Shown here: in pieces, positions 21,981 to 31,499 of the stretch | Numbering within the stretch: position 1 is the stretch's first letter | Layout of the letters: every line of letters starts with the position of its first letter | Source of the DNA: Symbiodinium natans | Taxonomy: Eukaryota > Sar > Dinophyceae > Suessiales > Symbiodiniaceae | Length of the DNA stretch: 34,500 bases | Direction: 5' to 3' | NCBI GenBank assembly: GCA_905221605.1 | Contig: CAJNDS010001557.1 | Coordinates: 1,295,501 to 1,330,000 of the forward strand | Position numbers and translations under genes: made by a program | The notes under the pieces: generated by a model | Database searches by the model: none | The model's input: only the letters and a program-made list of their open reading frames with translations | Told to the model about the DNA's origin: nothing

Positions 21981-22456
21981 GTTCGGTTCAGAGCCCCCGA
22001 AACCCTAGAACCCCCAAGACCCTACAACCCCAAAACCCCAACAGCTCAAAGCCACAAAACCCCAAAACCCGAAAACCCGAAAACCCTGAACCTACCAATG
22101 GTCTAGTAGCCCTAAACCCTAAACCCTAAGACCCCTCAAGTCATAAAGCCCCATGCACCTACGACAAAACACGAGGACCGAACCCTGGGGGCTTGGGTTT
22201 CGGAACCCTAAGCGCGCTAACATCCTATACGTCTTTAGGGGCTTACGGGTTGAACAACATAGGGTTTAGGGTTTCGGGTTGAGGGCTTGGGGTGTAGGGT
22301 TTTGGGTTTACACCCTAACGCCCCAAAACCCACAAGCGTCCCCAAGCCCTGAAGCCCTAAAGCCCCTCACACCTGACACGCTCGCTTCTCCATGAGTGAG
22401 CCACATTTTCCAAATAGTGCGTGCCCTAAACCCTACCTGTTAATCCCCCGTTCCAG

Positions 22457-22599
22457 AAAAAACTGTCCTATTGAAGAGGCCGGAAAAATCCAGCCGCGCA
22501 AAAAATCCGTCCGCTTTGATGATGGTCAGAAACCTATTTCCTGGTGGAAACCAGACACCCCCACAATTCTTCCGGAACTCCCTGAAAGGGATTGGGGAG
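22457..22599 (+). CDS. Possible plus-strand exon past the helicase exons
   Basis: After the acceptor CGTTCCAG, 143 nt are open and protein-like (contains KKSVRFDDGQKPISWWKPD and ILPELPERDWG) and end at GTAGTT. If the previous helicase exon used a slightly later donor (phase 2, after GAAGTTCG), this exon would join in frame. The sequence does not resemble what follows motif III in Dicer, so it may be a new C-terminus, an exon of another gene, or chance. It overlaps no coding exon of the minus-strand gene C, which ends at 22627. Confidence 0.33.
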
Positions 22600-22626
22600 G
22601 TAGTTGCTGGTGGGTAAGAAGGCTTG

Positions 22627-25362
22627 CTATGGCATTTGCACGCATGGTTTTCGACTTGACGACGGAGCTGAGTCTTCATCGTAAAGCTCCAAGTGTAAGG
22701 CCAGGAGATAGCGCTGCACTGTTCTTTGCATGAGCAGCTGACTTCCCACACGCCTACTCAAACGGGCGATCTGGCCGATGAAATCCTCGTCCATTTGGAC
22801 GGAGCTGGATAGGGCATTTTGGCACCATGTGCTGCCACTCCGGCCCGCGAGAAACATGTCTCGAAAGCTGTGGTGGAGGTAATGTGCCTTTGGCATCATC
22901 GGGTATCGAATGCGCCCCTCCTCCAGTGCCCACATTGCTACACGGCTGTACGATGCCAGAAAATGGAGTCCTGCTGCGCCAGCTCTCTCAGCCTCCGCAG
23001 CAGTCATCCAAAAGCCCGAGGAATAGCAGGTCCGGAAGCACACGTTTGCGGCTCGGATGCCAGCCAAAGCTTCTCGGGTGATCCTAGTGGCTACGTACTG
23101 CTGCCCGTTGTTGGACAAGAAATGCTCCAAGAACGACATGAGAATCCTCGTGTCGTTGAACTTGGACCAGGTTCCAGTCGGGCAGGCCATGGTGCCGGAT
23201 TCAATGCCAAACAATTCTTTATCCAGCCGTCCACAGTGCAGCTTGAGCTTGGAGACCTCGCGCCAGGCCTCATATGCATCGTTGAGCTGCTGCACCCTCG
23301 TCTGAAGATTTCCTTGCCCCATGTTTTGCAACACTTCCACTGCAGTGGAAGCGACCATGTGTTTGCCAAGTCCTCCGTGAAAGTTGTGCCAACAATCGAA
23401 GAAAAGACACTGTGGAAGCGTAGTGTCCTCATCAGAACACCCAAGAGCCCGAAAAAACGGTGGAAGCTCTCGCCACGGCAAAGAATCATACATTGTGTGA
23501 GACCATTCGGGGTGAAGGTTGAAGTTTTCGAACACCACACCGTCAGTCCCTGCCAAGCAAAGCCAACATATGCCATTGCTCGTACTCTCGCCAGTCTTTT
23601 TGGCGACCCTTGCGTAGGATCGCAAAAGGTGCCCAGCTTTAGCAAGGAAAGGGTTGTCCTTAGTTGCTGAGTTCATAAGCCACCTAAAAAGTGTACACAG
23701 CTTTAGTTTTGTAGACAGTATAATATCCCAAAAACTGAAAATGTGTACTCACTCAGCTACTAAGTGTCCCCAGTTAAGCCCACACATACGGCGTGCCACT
23801 GCTGGCCATTGCACCAAAAGCCTTCTGAGGAAAGCCTTCTGTAGGAAGTGGCAATAGCAAAGCCAATGTCATCCCAAACAGGCTCAGCGACTTTACCGTA
23901 CACGGATTTCGGCACAGCAACATGAAGAAAGCGTGACCGAAGACTGCCACCCATGTTTAGTCCCATTCGCTGCGTTCTGGCGTTGGCGTCATGGGTGTCA
24001 AAAAAAAGCTGTGTGCCCTCGCCTACACAGCCCCTCATGGACCATATAAGGATGCCCTTCTTCCTCTTCGACCGGCCTTCATCGCCATGCGAAAAAATAG
24101 GTATAGTCCGCGCAAGATTTAATTTGCCAGCCATAGCCTGCTGAAAAGCCCAATGGTTTGGACACGCCTTTGCGAAGCGCCGCCACCATTCCAGCAAGTC
24201 GCAGGAACCATGCAAAAGGTGAAGTTGGTCTCGTGCAGCCAGAGCAGACATCATCTTGTAGGGATCCAGCCACGGCACTTTAATTTCAGAAGGACCAACT
24301 CTTAGTCTATCGATGTCCACAGGAAAAGAAACTCCTGCAGATTGAAGCCTTAGAATGCCGATGGATACGAATGATAACCGACCAACCCCTACAAGTCACT
24401 TAGAAAAATCTGAAAGAATGCTGTCAAAAAGCTCGTTCCAGGCATTGTGCTCCGCACGATGCTTGCTTCCTCTAGCCAGCCGGCCATGAATCGATTTAGC
24501 CGAAGGAGGCGTCGACTCCGCCCGACGTGAGACCGCGTTGTCCCAAACTTGGGCACCAGATGCCTTGGATGAGAAAAAAACGAGAAACCCTACATATAAA
24601 CCCTAGATCAACCCTATACGAACCCTGTATTATAAGCCCTACAAACCCTACAAAAACCCTATCAACCCTATATAAACTCTGCGTATAAACCCTAAACCCA
24701 GGACAGGGGATTGGGCGTTCGAGTGTTGGGTGTAAAGTTTGAAAGGGAGTGCATTTTTGGCTTGAAGCAGTTCAAGTGCCTTCACAGCCGAACCCTAAAG
24801 AAATCCGAAAACCTTTCAGAGAAACCTTTAACCCCCTCCAAAGCAACCTAAAGCCGCAACCCGAAAGCCCCTCCAACCCTAAAGCCCTCCAAAGCAACCC
24901 GCAATACCCTCCAAAGCAACCCTAAAGCCCTCAAAACAAGCCCTTACCTCTCCGAAGCACCTCCAAAGCAACCCCAACCCCTCCAAAGCAACCCGACAGG
25001 CCCTGAAACCTCTAAAGCAACCCTAGAGCCCCGACAGCAAGCCTATAGGCCCCGAAGCCTGGCCTACTTTGCAAACTATTGTAAACCCTGCGAACCCCGT
25101 CAACTCTCACCCGCAGGCAAGCCCCCACTCTCCAAACCTCACAAAAGCAGGCGTCAGGACCTTTGCAGGGGGATCCGATAGGGGTTTTCTAAGTGGGACA
25201 GGGGCGAAAGTCAGAAACTCCGAAAGCTAACCAACACCCCCCACCCTTAAGCTACCACCCTATGTAAGTATTTGCAACCCACGCTTATGCCGCTGGCCGT
25301 GGGGCGCCCTTCACCAGCTGTCGCGCCACTTGAAGGCGCTGCTGATGGTTGTCACCTGTCAT
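22627..25362 (-). CDS. Gene C: complete 610-residue dinoflagellate multicopy protein, possible divergent DDE transposase
   Basis: Exons, reading 5' to 3' on the minus strand: 25306-25362, 24400-24563, 23769-24348 and 22627-23658. They sum to 1833 nt, in frame from ATG (25362-25360) to TAG (22629-22627). Introns are GC-AG (742 nt, repeat-rich), GT-AG (51 nt) and GA-AG (110 nt). An AG shortly before the ATG could serve as a spliced-leader acceptor. Visible blocks: IPIFSHGDEGRSKRKK near residues 155-170; GICWLCLAG (Cys298, Cys301); LFFDCWHNFHGGLGKHM (Asp355, His358, His361); KAHYLHH (His526) and QMDEDFIGQIARLSRRV (acidic cluster near 557-559). I recognise these blocks as a widespread uncharacterised dinoflagellate family. 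Asp163, Asp355 and Glu558 in this order, with a late K-x-H and E-x(n)-RLSRR segment, resemble the layout of CACTA/Plavaka-type DDE transposases. That assignment is inference. The frame is intact, so this copy may be functional. Confidence 0.78.
24581..25060. repeat. Intron of gene C: AACCCTATA-type units and AAAGCAACCC repeats
   Basis: 24581-24700 has AAACCCTATA/ATAAACCCTA units; 24830-25050 has about ten irregular copies of CCCTCCAAAGCAACCC. Both are telomere-like in composition but distinct in unit. They lie in the 742-nt GC-AG intron 24564-25305. Confidence 0.75.
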
Positions 25363-25639
25363 GTTTTGCAAGCTCACCACACAACCCCCCCTCTAAAGAC
25401 CCTTGCAAACCCAAAAAAGCCCACAGTAGGCCGGCGCAAGTACTCTGAACATGTTTTTCTTGCACGAGCGCGAAGTGTCCCCAAGCTGGCCGGTTTAGAG
25501 CACGCATGCCACCCGCCCACGAATCCGCTGCATTCCCCCGCTGAGTGTGTGTGGTTAGAAGTACAAAGCAGCTCGACTCGGGCTAAGGGCAGGGTCCGGG
25601 CATGAAGGCCCCCTATACATAGCTTTCGCACATGTGCTA

Positions 25640-27820
25640 TCACTTGGACCCATTCTTTGCTTTTGCCTTCGCCTTTGGCGCTTTGGCAGGCTTGGCCTTG
25701 GGCCTTGGGTTTGCAGGGTTCGTGCGCTTCAGCTTGTCGATGTCGCGGATTTGGGGCCTCGCAAGAGCAACTAGAAGCAACACCCATACCTACGTTTGCA
25801 ATTCTCTCAATGAGTATATAGAGTTTAAGAGGCAGACATGACTTGGTTCTCCTGAGCTGTGGCCTTCGACGCCCTTAGGTGCAATCTAACCTTGCAAAAA
25901 CCATGGTTCGATGAGGTTTACATGTATGAGTCAGGATCAAGGAGCTGGAAGCAGGCTTGCTTGATGAGTCCCTGCATCTTCTTCCTTATCGCAGGCAGAG
26001 TCCTACCCAAAAAAACGATGGGCTGACCCACAGCAACAGTACAAGCAAGGCGCTTAAGATCACCAGACATACCGTGCGCCGTGTGCTCGGCCAGCAACTC
26101 AGCCAACCCATCCCACTGGTTCTCCATGCTTGTGGCCAGGCGGTCCAGCTCGGTTGCATACCTGAACAAAAAGTGGGTCATTTCCGACCACACAAAGCAT
26201 CGTGCATACACATATGCCTCAAATGAGTTGCCTGGTGTGGGTGCTGGAAGGGTCCGGGTTGTAGGGCGCCCTAAGCTTGCCGGCCAAGTCGTGCATCTTG
26301 GACGTTCGGGCAAGAAGATCGCTCATGGCCTTCTCCACAGCCTCGACAGTTTCCTGAAAAGCATGATTGACAGTTTTGGAGGGAGTTTGGGGTGGGGGGT
26401 GGTGCTTCGGGTCTCCACACAAATGCGTGCGCGCACTTAGTGCCTCTGGCCGGAAAGGCTGCGCTTCACCACCCCCCTCTTCCTCTTCACCAGCCAGGGC
26501 TTGCTCAGCATCATCTTCCATGTCGCTGATTAACTCCGCTGCTTCCTTGTCAAGATCTATGGCATCCTGGTCCACTTGTTTCCTCGAGCCCTGCGTTGTC
26601 TTGGAAGTGTCCGTTCCGGTCCATTCATTTTCCACCCAATGCTGAAGCTTCTTGGTGTTGTACTTGTACTTCCTTATGGGTAGCAAACTTAGTCTGAACT
26701 CAGCAATCCACTCAAAGAAGAACCATGCAGGCCTGCGCAATTGTGGCCTTGTTTTGGTGTACTCCACGATGTCCTTGATGTCCGACCTGAGCGGTAGGGT
26801 TTAGGGTTTAGGGTTTAGGGTTTAGGGTTATAGGGTTAATTATAGGGTTATAGGGTTTAGGGTTTAGGGCATATAGGGTTTATAAGGGTTTAGGGTTATA
26901 GGGTTCAAGGGTTTAGGGTTTAGGGCATATAGTGTTTATAAGGGTTTAGGGTTTAGGGTTTAGGGTTATAGGGTTATAGGGTTATAGGGTTTAGGGTTTA
27001 GGGTTTAGGGCATATAGGGTTTATAAGGGTTTAGGGTTTAGGGTTTAGGGTTTAGGGTTATAGGGTTATAGGGTTATAGGGTTTAGGGTTTAGGGTTTAG
27101 GTTTAGGGTTTCGGATTAGTAGGGTTTATACACAGGGTTTATATAGGGGTTTTGTATAGGGTTTAGGCTCAGGGGAGCCTGTCAAAGATTGTATTAGACT
27201 TGAAGGCTACTGTGCTTGGAAAGGGGCGCGTTCAGCTTCAGAATTGTAGCCATCGCGCTTTCTGTGTACCACCCCGCTTTGGTTTCCTTGAGCTTGCTTT
27301 TCTCCTTCTCGACATACTTGGTCACTGACTTGCGAAAGGCGGCCTAAGTTTGATTTTTTTTACACACACACACACACGTTTAGGGTTTAGGGTTTGGGGT
27401 TTATAGGGCTTAGGGTTTAGGGTTTAGGGTTATACGGTTTAGGGTTTAGGGTTTATAGGGTTTAGGGTTTAGGGTTTAGGGTTATAGGTTTTAGGGTTTA
27501 GGGTTTATAGGGTATAGGGTTTAGGGTTTAGGGTTATAGGGTTATAGGGTTATAGGGTTATAGGGTTTAGGGGCATATAGGGTTTATAAGGGTTTAGGGT
27601 TTAGGGTTTAGGGTTTAGGGTTTAGGGTTATATAGGGTTATAAGGTTATAGGGTTATAGGGTTTAGGGTTTAGGGCATATAGGGCTTATAAGGGTTTAGG
27701 GTTTAGGGTTTAGGGTCTATAGGGTCTATAGGGTTTAGGGTTTAGGGTATAGGGTTTAGGGTTTAGGGTTTAGGGTTTAGGGTTTAGGGTTTAGGGCACG
27801 CGCGCACACACACACACAAA

Positions 27821-27879
<59 letters not shown>

Positions 27880-30800
27880 GAATGGGGCCCACGCTTGCAC
27901 ACTACAGTGGCTACATTTTTTCGAATTCGAGAGACTTTGGAGAAGGAGCTCGCAATCAGCATGTCGGCCATGCAGTCTCGATTCGCGGGGTCTTCGTACA
28001 TCTTTTGGGCGGCTTGACCAGCGCTGGCTTTCCTCTTGCCACTACCACTACACGCCCGGCGAAGGCGCTGTTCGATGGCCTTTTCAGAGAGAACCTCGGG
28101 GAAACACTCAAAGGGAGCACGCGGGTGTTGGGTCTTGGTTTTGAAAGACATTGCGAAACATGAGACAGGTGTCCTGGCCAGTCTTAGGGTCGTATACCAC
28201 ACCAAACCTTCCACTGTTCAGAACTTGACGTGCTGCGCGGTACTTGCCCTGTGCGTCTCGCTCTTCCTCAGACGCTGAAGAGCAATCATTCTCTTCCTCC
28301 TTCGGGTCATAGTCATCGTCGCAAACTGTGGATGGAAAGGAGTAACTGCGGCCGCGCCCACGCAAAGGCGCAGCCACTGGGCGGGCACCCGCAGGCTTGG
28401 TCGCCTGGGTCGGGTTGGGGGCATCATTCATGGGGCCGGTGGTCTGGGAGTCGGCTTTGCACTGGCTGGGCCGAGGTCGGGCTGCTGTCGATCTGTCGCT
28501 GGGGATCAAACTTGGGCGGGAGGTGCACGTACTCGGGGTAGGACTTGTGCCGCGTGTTTCGGCACCTTTCGCCTTCTTCATGTCCATCTTTGCTTGAATC
28601 TTTGCAAGCTGCTCTTGCAAATTTTCTTGTTCTCGCTTGAGGTCGACATCAGAATCCGAACCTTCTTGAGGGACAGCAGAAATCGGCTTGCGCCGTTTCA
28701 CATTGTCCTTTACAGTTAAGAGGGCTGAGAGGTTAGAGGGTTTACAGGGCTTAGAGGTTTATAGGGTGTATAGGGGTTTATGAATAGGGGGTTTGTAAAC
28801 CCTAAACCCTATTACCCTAGACCTTATATAAACCCTATAAACCCGATTATAAACGCTATGGGTTTTCAAAGGCTTAGGGATCTCAGACTGCTGAGGGAGT
28901 GGCGAGTCTTTGGTTGGGGGAACGAGGGAACCCTGGATCTCCAAAACTCGAGCAGTATATAGGGTGACACCCTATATATAAACCCTATAAACCCATATAA
29001 ACCCTAAACCTAAACCCTATATAAACCCTTATAAACCCTATACCCTTATAAACCCTATACACCTTATAAACCCTAAACCCTATAAACCTTATAAACCTTC
29101 TAAACCCCAAAAACCCCAAGACTTTAGGGTTCATAGTCCCTATATAGGGTTTTGGGGTTTGTAGTTTAGGATTTATATATAAGGTTTATATATAGGGTTT
29201 AGGAGTTCATAGTTTTGAATCCCTGAAGCACACCCTGACTACAGGGTTTAGGGTTTAGGGTTATAGGGTTATAGGGTTATAGGGTCATAGGGTTATAGGG
29301 TTATAGGGTTATAGGGTTATAGGGTTATAGGGTTATAGGGTTATAGGGTTATAGGGTTATAGGGTTATAGGGTTTAGGGTTTAGGGCATATAGGGCTTAT
29401 AAGGGTTTAGGGTTTAGGGCATATAGGGTTGATAAGGGTTTAGGGTTTAGGGTTTAGGGTTTAGGGTTAGGGTTTAGGGTTTAGGGTTTAGGGTTTAGGG
29501 TTTAGGGTTTAGGGTTTAGGGTTTAGGGTTTAGGGTTTAGGGTTTAGGGTTTAGGGTTTAGGGTTTAGGGTTTAGGGTTTAGGGTTTAGGGTTTAGGGTT
29601 TAGGGTTAGGTTTAGGGTTTAGGGTTTAGGGTTTAGGGTTTAGGGTTTAGGGTTTAGGGTTTAGGGTTTAGGGTTTAGGGTTTAGGGTTTAGGGTTTAGG
29701 GTTTAGGGTTTAGGGTTTGGGGTTTCGGGTTTAGGGTTAAGGGTTAAGGGTTAAGGGTTTATAAGGGTTTAGGGTTTAGGGTTTGGGGTTTAGGGTTGAG
29801 GGTTGAGGGTTTAGGGTTCCCACTGTCCTGCGCAGGCGCTGGCGCCGGTACTTCTCTCTTTGTGGGCTTGGAGGCAACCTGGGGCTTTGCTGTAGGTCTG
29901 GGGAAGAGAAGTTGTGCAAGGGTGGAATTTGGAGATGACATGTGCCATTCTGCGTCTTCGGCAGCAGAGTCGAAGCTTTCTCCCAAATTCCGGGCCGGCG
30001 TCATGTGCAAAGCCAGATCATCATCACCCTGTGCGTGGCCTGCTAGCGCAGCCTGCGTGGCACAATAGTAACCACTCCGAACAGAGGTACTAATATCAAC
30101 ACCGACATGAAATTCCTGCGTGACTTCCCAGCTACCTGACTTCGAGGCACTGGTTCTCGAACTGGCTCGGCTTCGGGTGGCGGTGCCGTGGGCTCTGGCC
30201 CCAATACCGTCATCTCATGTTCGAGTTCCTGCAGCAAGGGTGCAGAAGGTCGGGGCTGAGGAGTGTGTAGAGGCGACAATTGGAAAGCATAATGGTTGAA
30301 CCTAAAGTTTCCGGAGATGCTGTCCTTCAAATGGCTTTCAAGGGCATCTAGTGGCATCTCTTGTTTGCAAGAGACTAGGTGAGACAGCCCAGCAGCCATT
30401 TCGCTGCAGCTCCATTGTCTCGAATGGAGCTGCGTTGGGCGGGGTTTAGGGGGCATCCTAGCTCACACTAGGGCACTGGAAGCTTTGCCAGATCTCGGTC
30501 CTTCACATATCACACACACAAGCAAAGCATTCTAGGGGGCGCGGGTTAAGGATAGTGGTGTTTAGAAAAAGTGGCCTTTTCAGAAAAAGTGTCCTCTTGT
30601 TGGGTTTGCGTTGGGTTTTGGGTACGCTTTTTTCCCAACATTTTCCCAACATTTTTCCAACAAAGTACGGATTCGGTACGGTTTACGTTTTTTGGGCTAC
30701 CCCCCCAAAAACCCAACAAAACCCAACATTTTGTTGGAAAAATGTTGGGTTCAGAGTACGCTATTTTGTGTCCTGTTCAGGTCACCTATTCTTTGGTGCA

Positions 30801-31432
30801 CAAGGTTCCGCGGGAGGGCTCGGGAAGGTTCCGCGGGAGGGCCCGGAAGGTTCCGCGGGAAGGTTCCGCGGAAGCTCGGGAAGGTTCCGCGGGAGGGCTC
30901 GGGAAGGTTCCGCGGGAGGGCCCGGAAGGTTCCGCGGAGGGCTCGGGAAGGTTCCGCGGGAAGTTTCCGCGGAAGCCCGGGAAGGTCGCGGGAGGGCTCG
31001 GGAAGGCTCCGCGGGAAGGGAAGGTTTCGTGGCGGGAGCCCGCGGGAGGGCTCTCGGGAAGGTTCTGCGGGAGGGCTCGGGTGCGCGGGAACGCTCTCGG
31101 GAGGGTTCCGCGGGAGGGCTCGGGAAGGTTCGCGGAGGCGTTCTTTTTTTGGGCGTAAACGAACGGACAATTTTGGGGCTACAGTCGGCTGCAAAACCAC
31201 CCTGTGGACCTCGACGCAGCCCCCTTTCAGGGCTCAGGAACGCTTTGTGGGAGGACTACTATTCTGGGGTTGCTTCAGAGAAGGGCCAGTACTCGTTTAT
31301 TAAGGGGTCAGACCTAGGAACGGAAACATTTGCAGGGCCTTTGACACACACAAGGCGATCGTGCTGCCACTGTGCAAGGGCCTTCAAAGAATCATCCCGG
31401 AACATCGCTGTAGCTTTGTAGTGGCAAAGCAT
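25640..31432 (-). CDS. Gene B: about 790-residue charged dinoflagellate family protein with GWYTES block and Lys/Ala tail
   Basis: Exons on the minus strand: 31314-31432, 30136-30403, 29828-30052, (possible 28885-28938), 28150-28707, 27915-28079, 27216-27343, 26232-26786, 25922-26161 and 25640-25757. All phases match, and the sum without the doubtful exon is 2376 nt from ATG to TGA (25642-25640). From the N-terminus: MFRDDSLKALAQWQH region; Pro-rich linker; a charged helix (LKREQENLQEQLAKIQAKMD); Ser/Pro-rich and acidic linker (DDDYDPKEEEND); KMYEDPANRDCMADML; KAGWYTESAMATILKL; IRKYKYNTKKLQHWV; a helical C-terminal part; and a basic tail (KAKPAKAPKAKAKAKNGSK). The tail is histone-H1-like and suggests nucleic-acid contact. 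The GWY...IR.KY...WV order is one I know from uncharacterised dinoflagellate proteins. Introns of 70, 70, 83 and 164 nt resolve what would otherwise look like frameshifts. The start is uncertain: exon two could begin at 30457, or translation at 30456. Confidence 0.68.
26795..27118. repeat. TTTAGGG mixed with TTATAGGG and GGCATATAGGG units (gene B intron)
   Basis: A higher-order unit recurs: several TTTAGGG, then TATAGGGTTATAGGG, then GGCATATAGGGTTTATAAGGG. Similar units appear at 27590-27720 and 29380-29440, and reversed at 33826-33950, so one composite repeat family occupies introns of both A and B. Confidence 0.85.
27361..27879. repeat. Composite telomere-type repeat flanked by (CA)n tracts (gene B intron)
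   Basis: 27361-27377 is a short CA run, 27378-27796 is TTTAGGG/TTATAGGG/CATATAGGG sequence, and 27797-27879 is a long CA run. They fill the intron 27344-27914. Confidence 0.9.
29240..29815. repeat. Largest telomere-type block: (TTATAGGG)n then (TTTAGGG)n
   Basis: 29250-29370 is about fourteen copies of the 8-mer TTATAGGG; after a CATATAGGG segment, 29445-29720 is about 38 copies of TTTAGGG with two 6-nt slips; then AAGGG and GAGGG variants. It fills the gene B intron upstream of 28707. 28708-29240 contains ATATAAACCC-like sequence and the doubtful exon 28885-28938. Confidence 0.95.
30596..30765. repeat. Inverted-repeat segment in the first gene B intron
   Basis: TTGTTGGGTTTGCGTTGGG and CCCAACATTTTCCCAAC on one side are matched by CCCAACAAAACCCAACATTT and GGAAAAATGTTGGG on the other. 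A foldback structure is possible. Base composition differs from the surrounding telomere-type introns. Confidence 0.7.
30803..31135 (+). repeat. GC-rich tandem repeat, unit about 22-23 bp
   Basis: The unit begins GGTTCCGCGGGAGGGCTCGG and then GAA; about fourteen copies including shortened ones (GGTTCCGCGGGAA). Open frames in all three plus-strand phases give Gly/Arg/Ser-rich repeats, which argues against coding. It lies inside the 910-nt intron 30404-31313 of gene B. Confidence 0.92.
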
Positions 31433-31499
31433 GTGTTAAAATGTAACGAAGTGCACAGGATGACTCTTCGCACATGCCCTGAATTTGCAAAGATATGGA

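Noticed and set aside
22819-23670. 283-codon plus-strand open frame
   Set aside because: It is the antisense of the last exon of gene C, whose frame carries the recognisable motifs and continues across splice sites.
29240-29815. True chromosome end or telomere
   Set aside because: The array is internal and lies within a gene B intron, with coding exons on both sides.
30555-31421. 288-codon plus-strand open frame and two overlapping ones
   Set aside because: Three frames stay open over the same GC-rich tandem array, giving Gly/Arg/Ser repeats. This is a composition effect within an intron.
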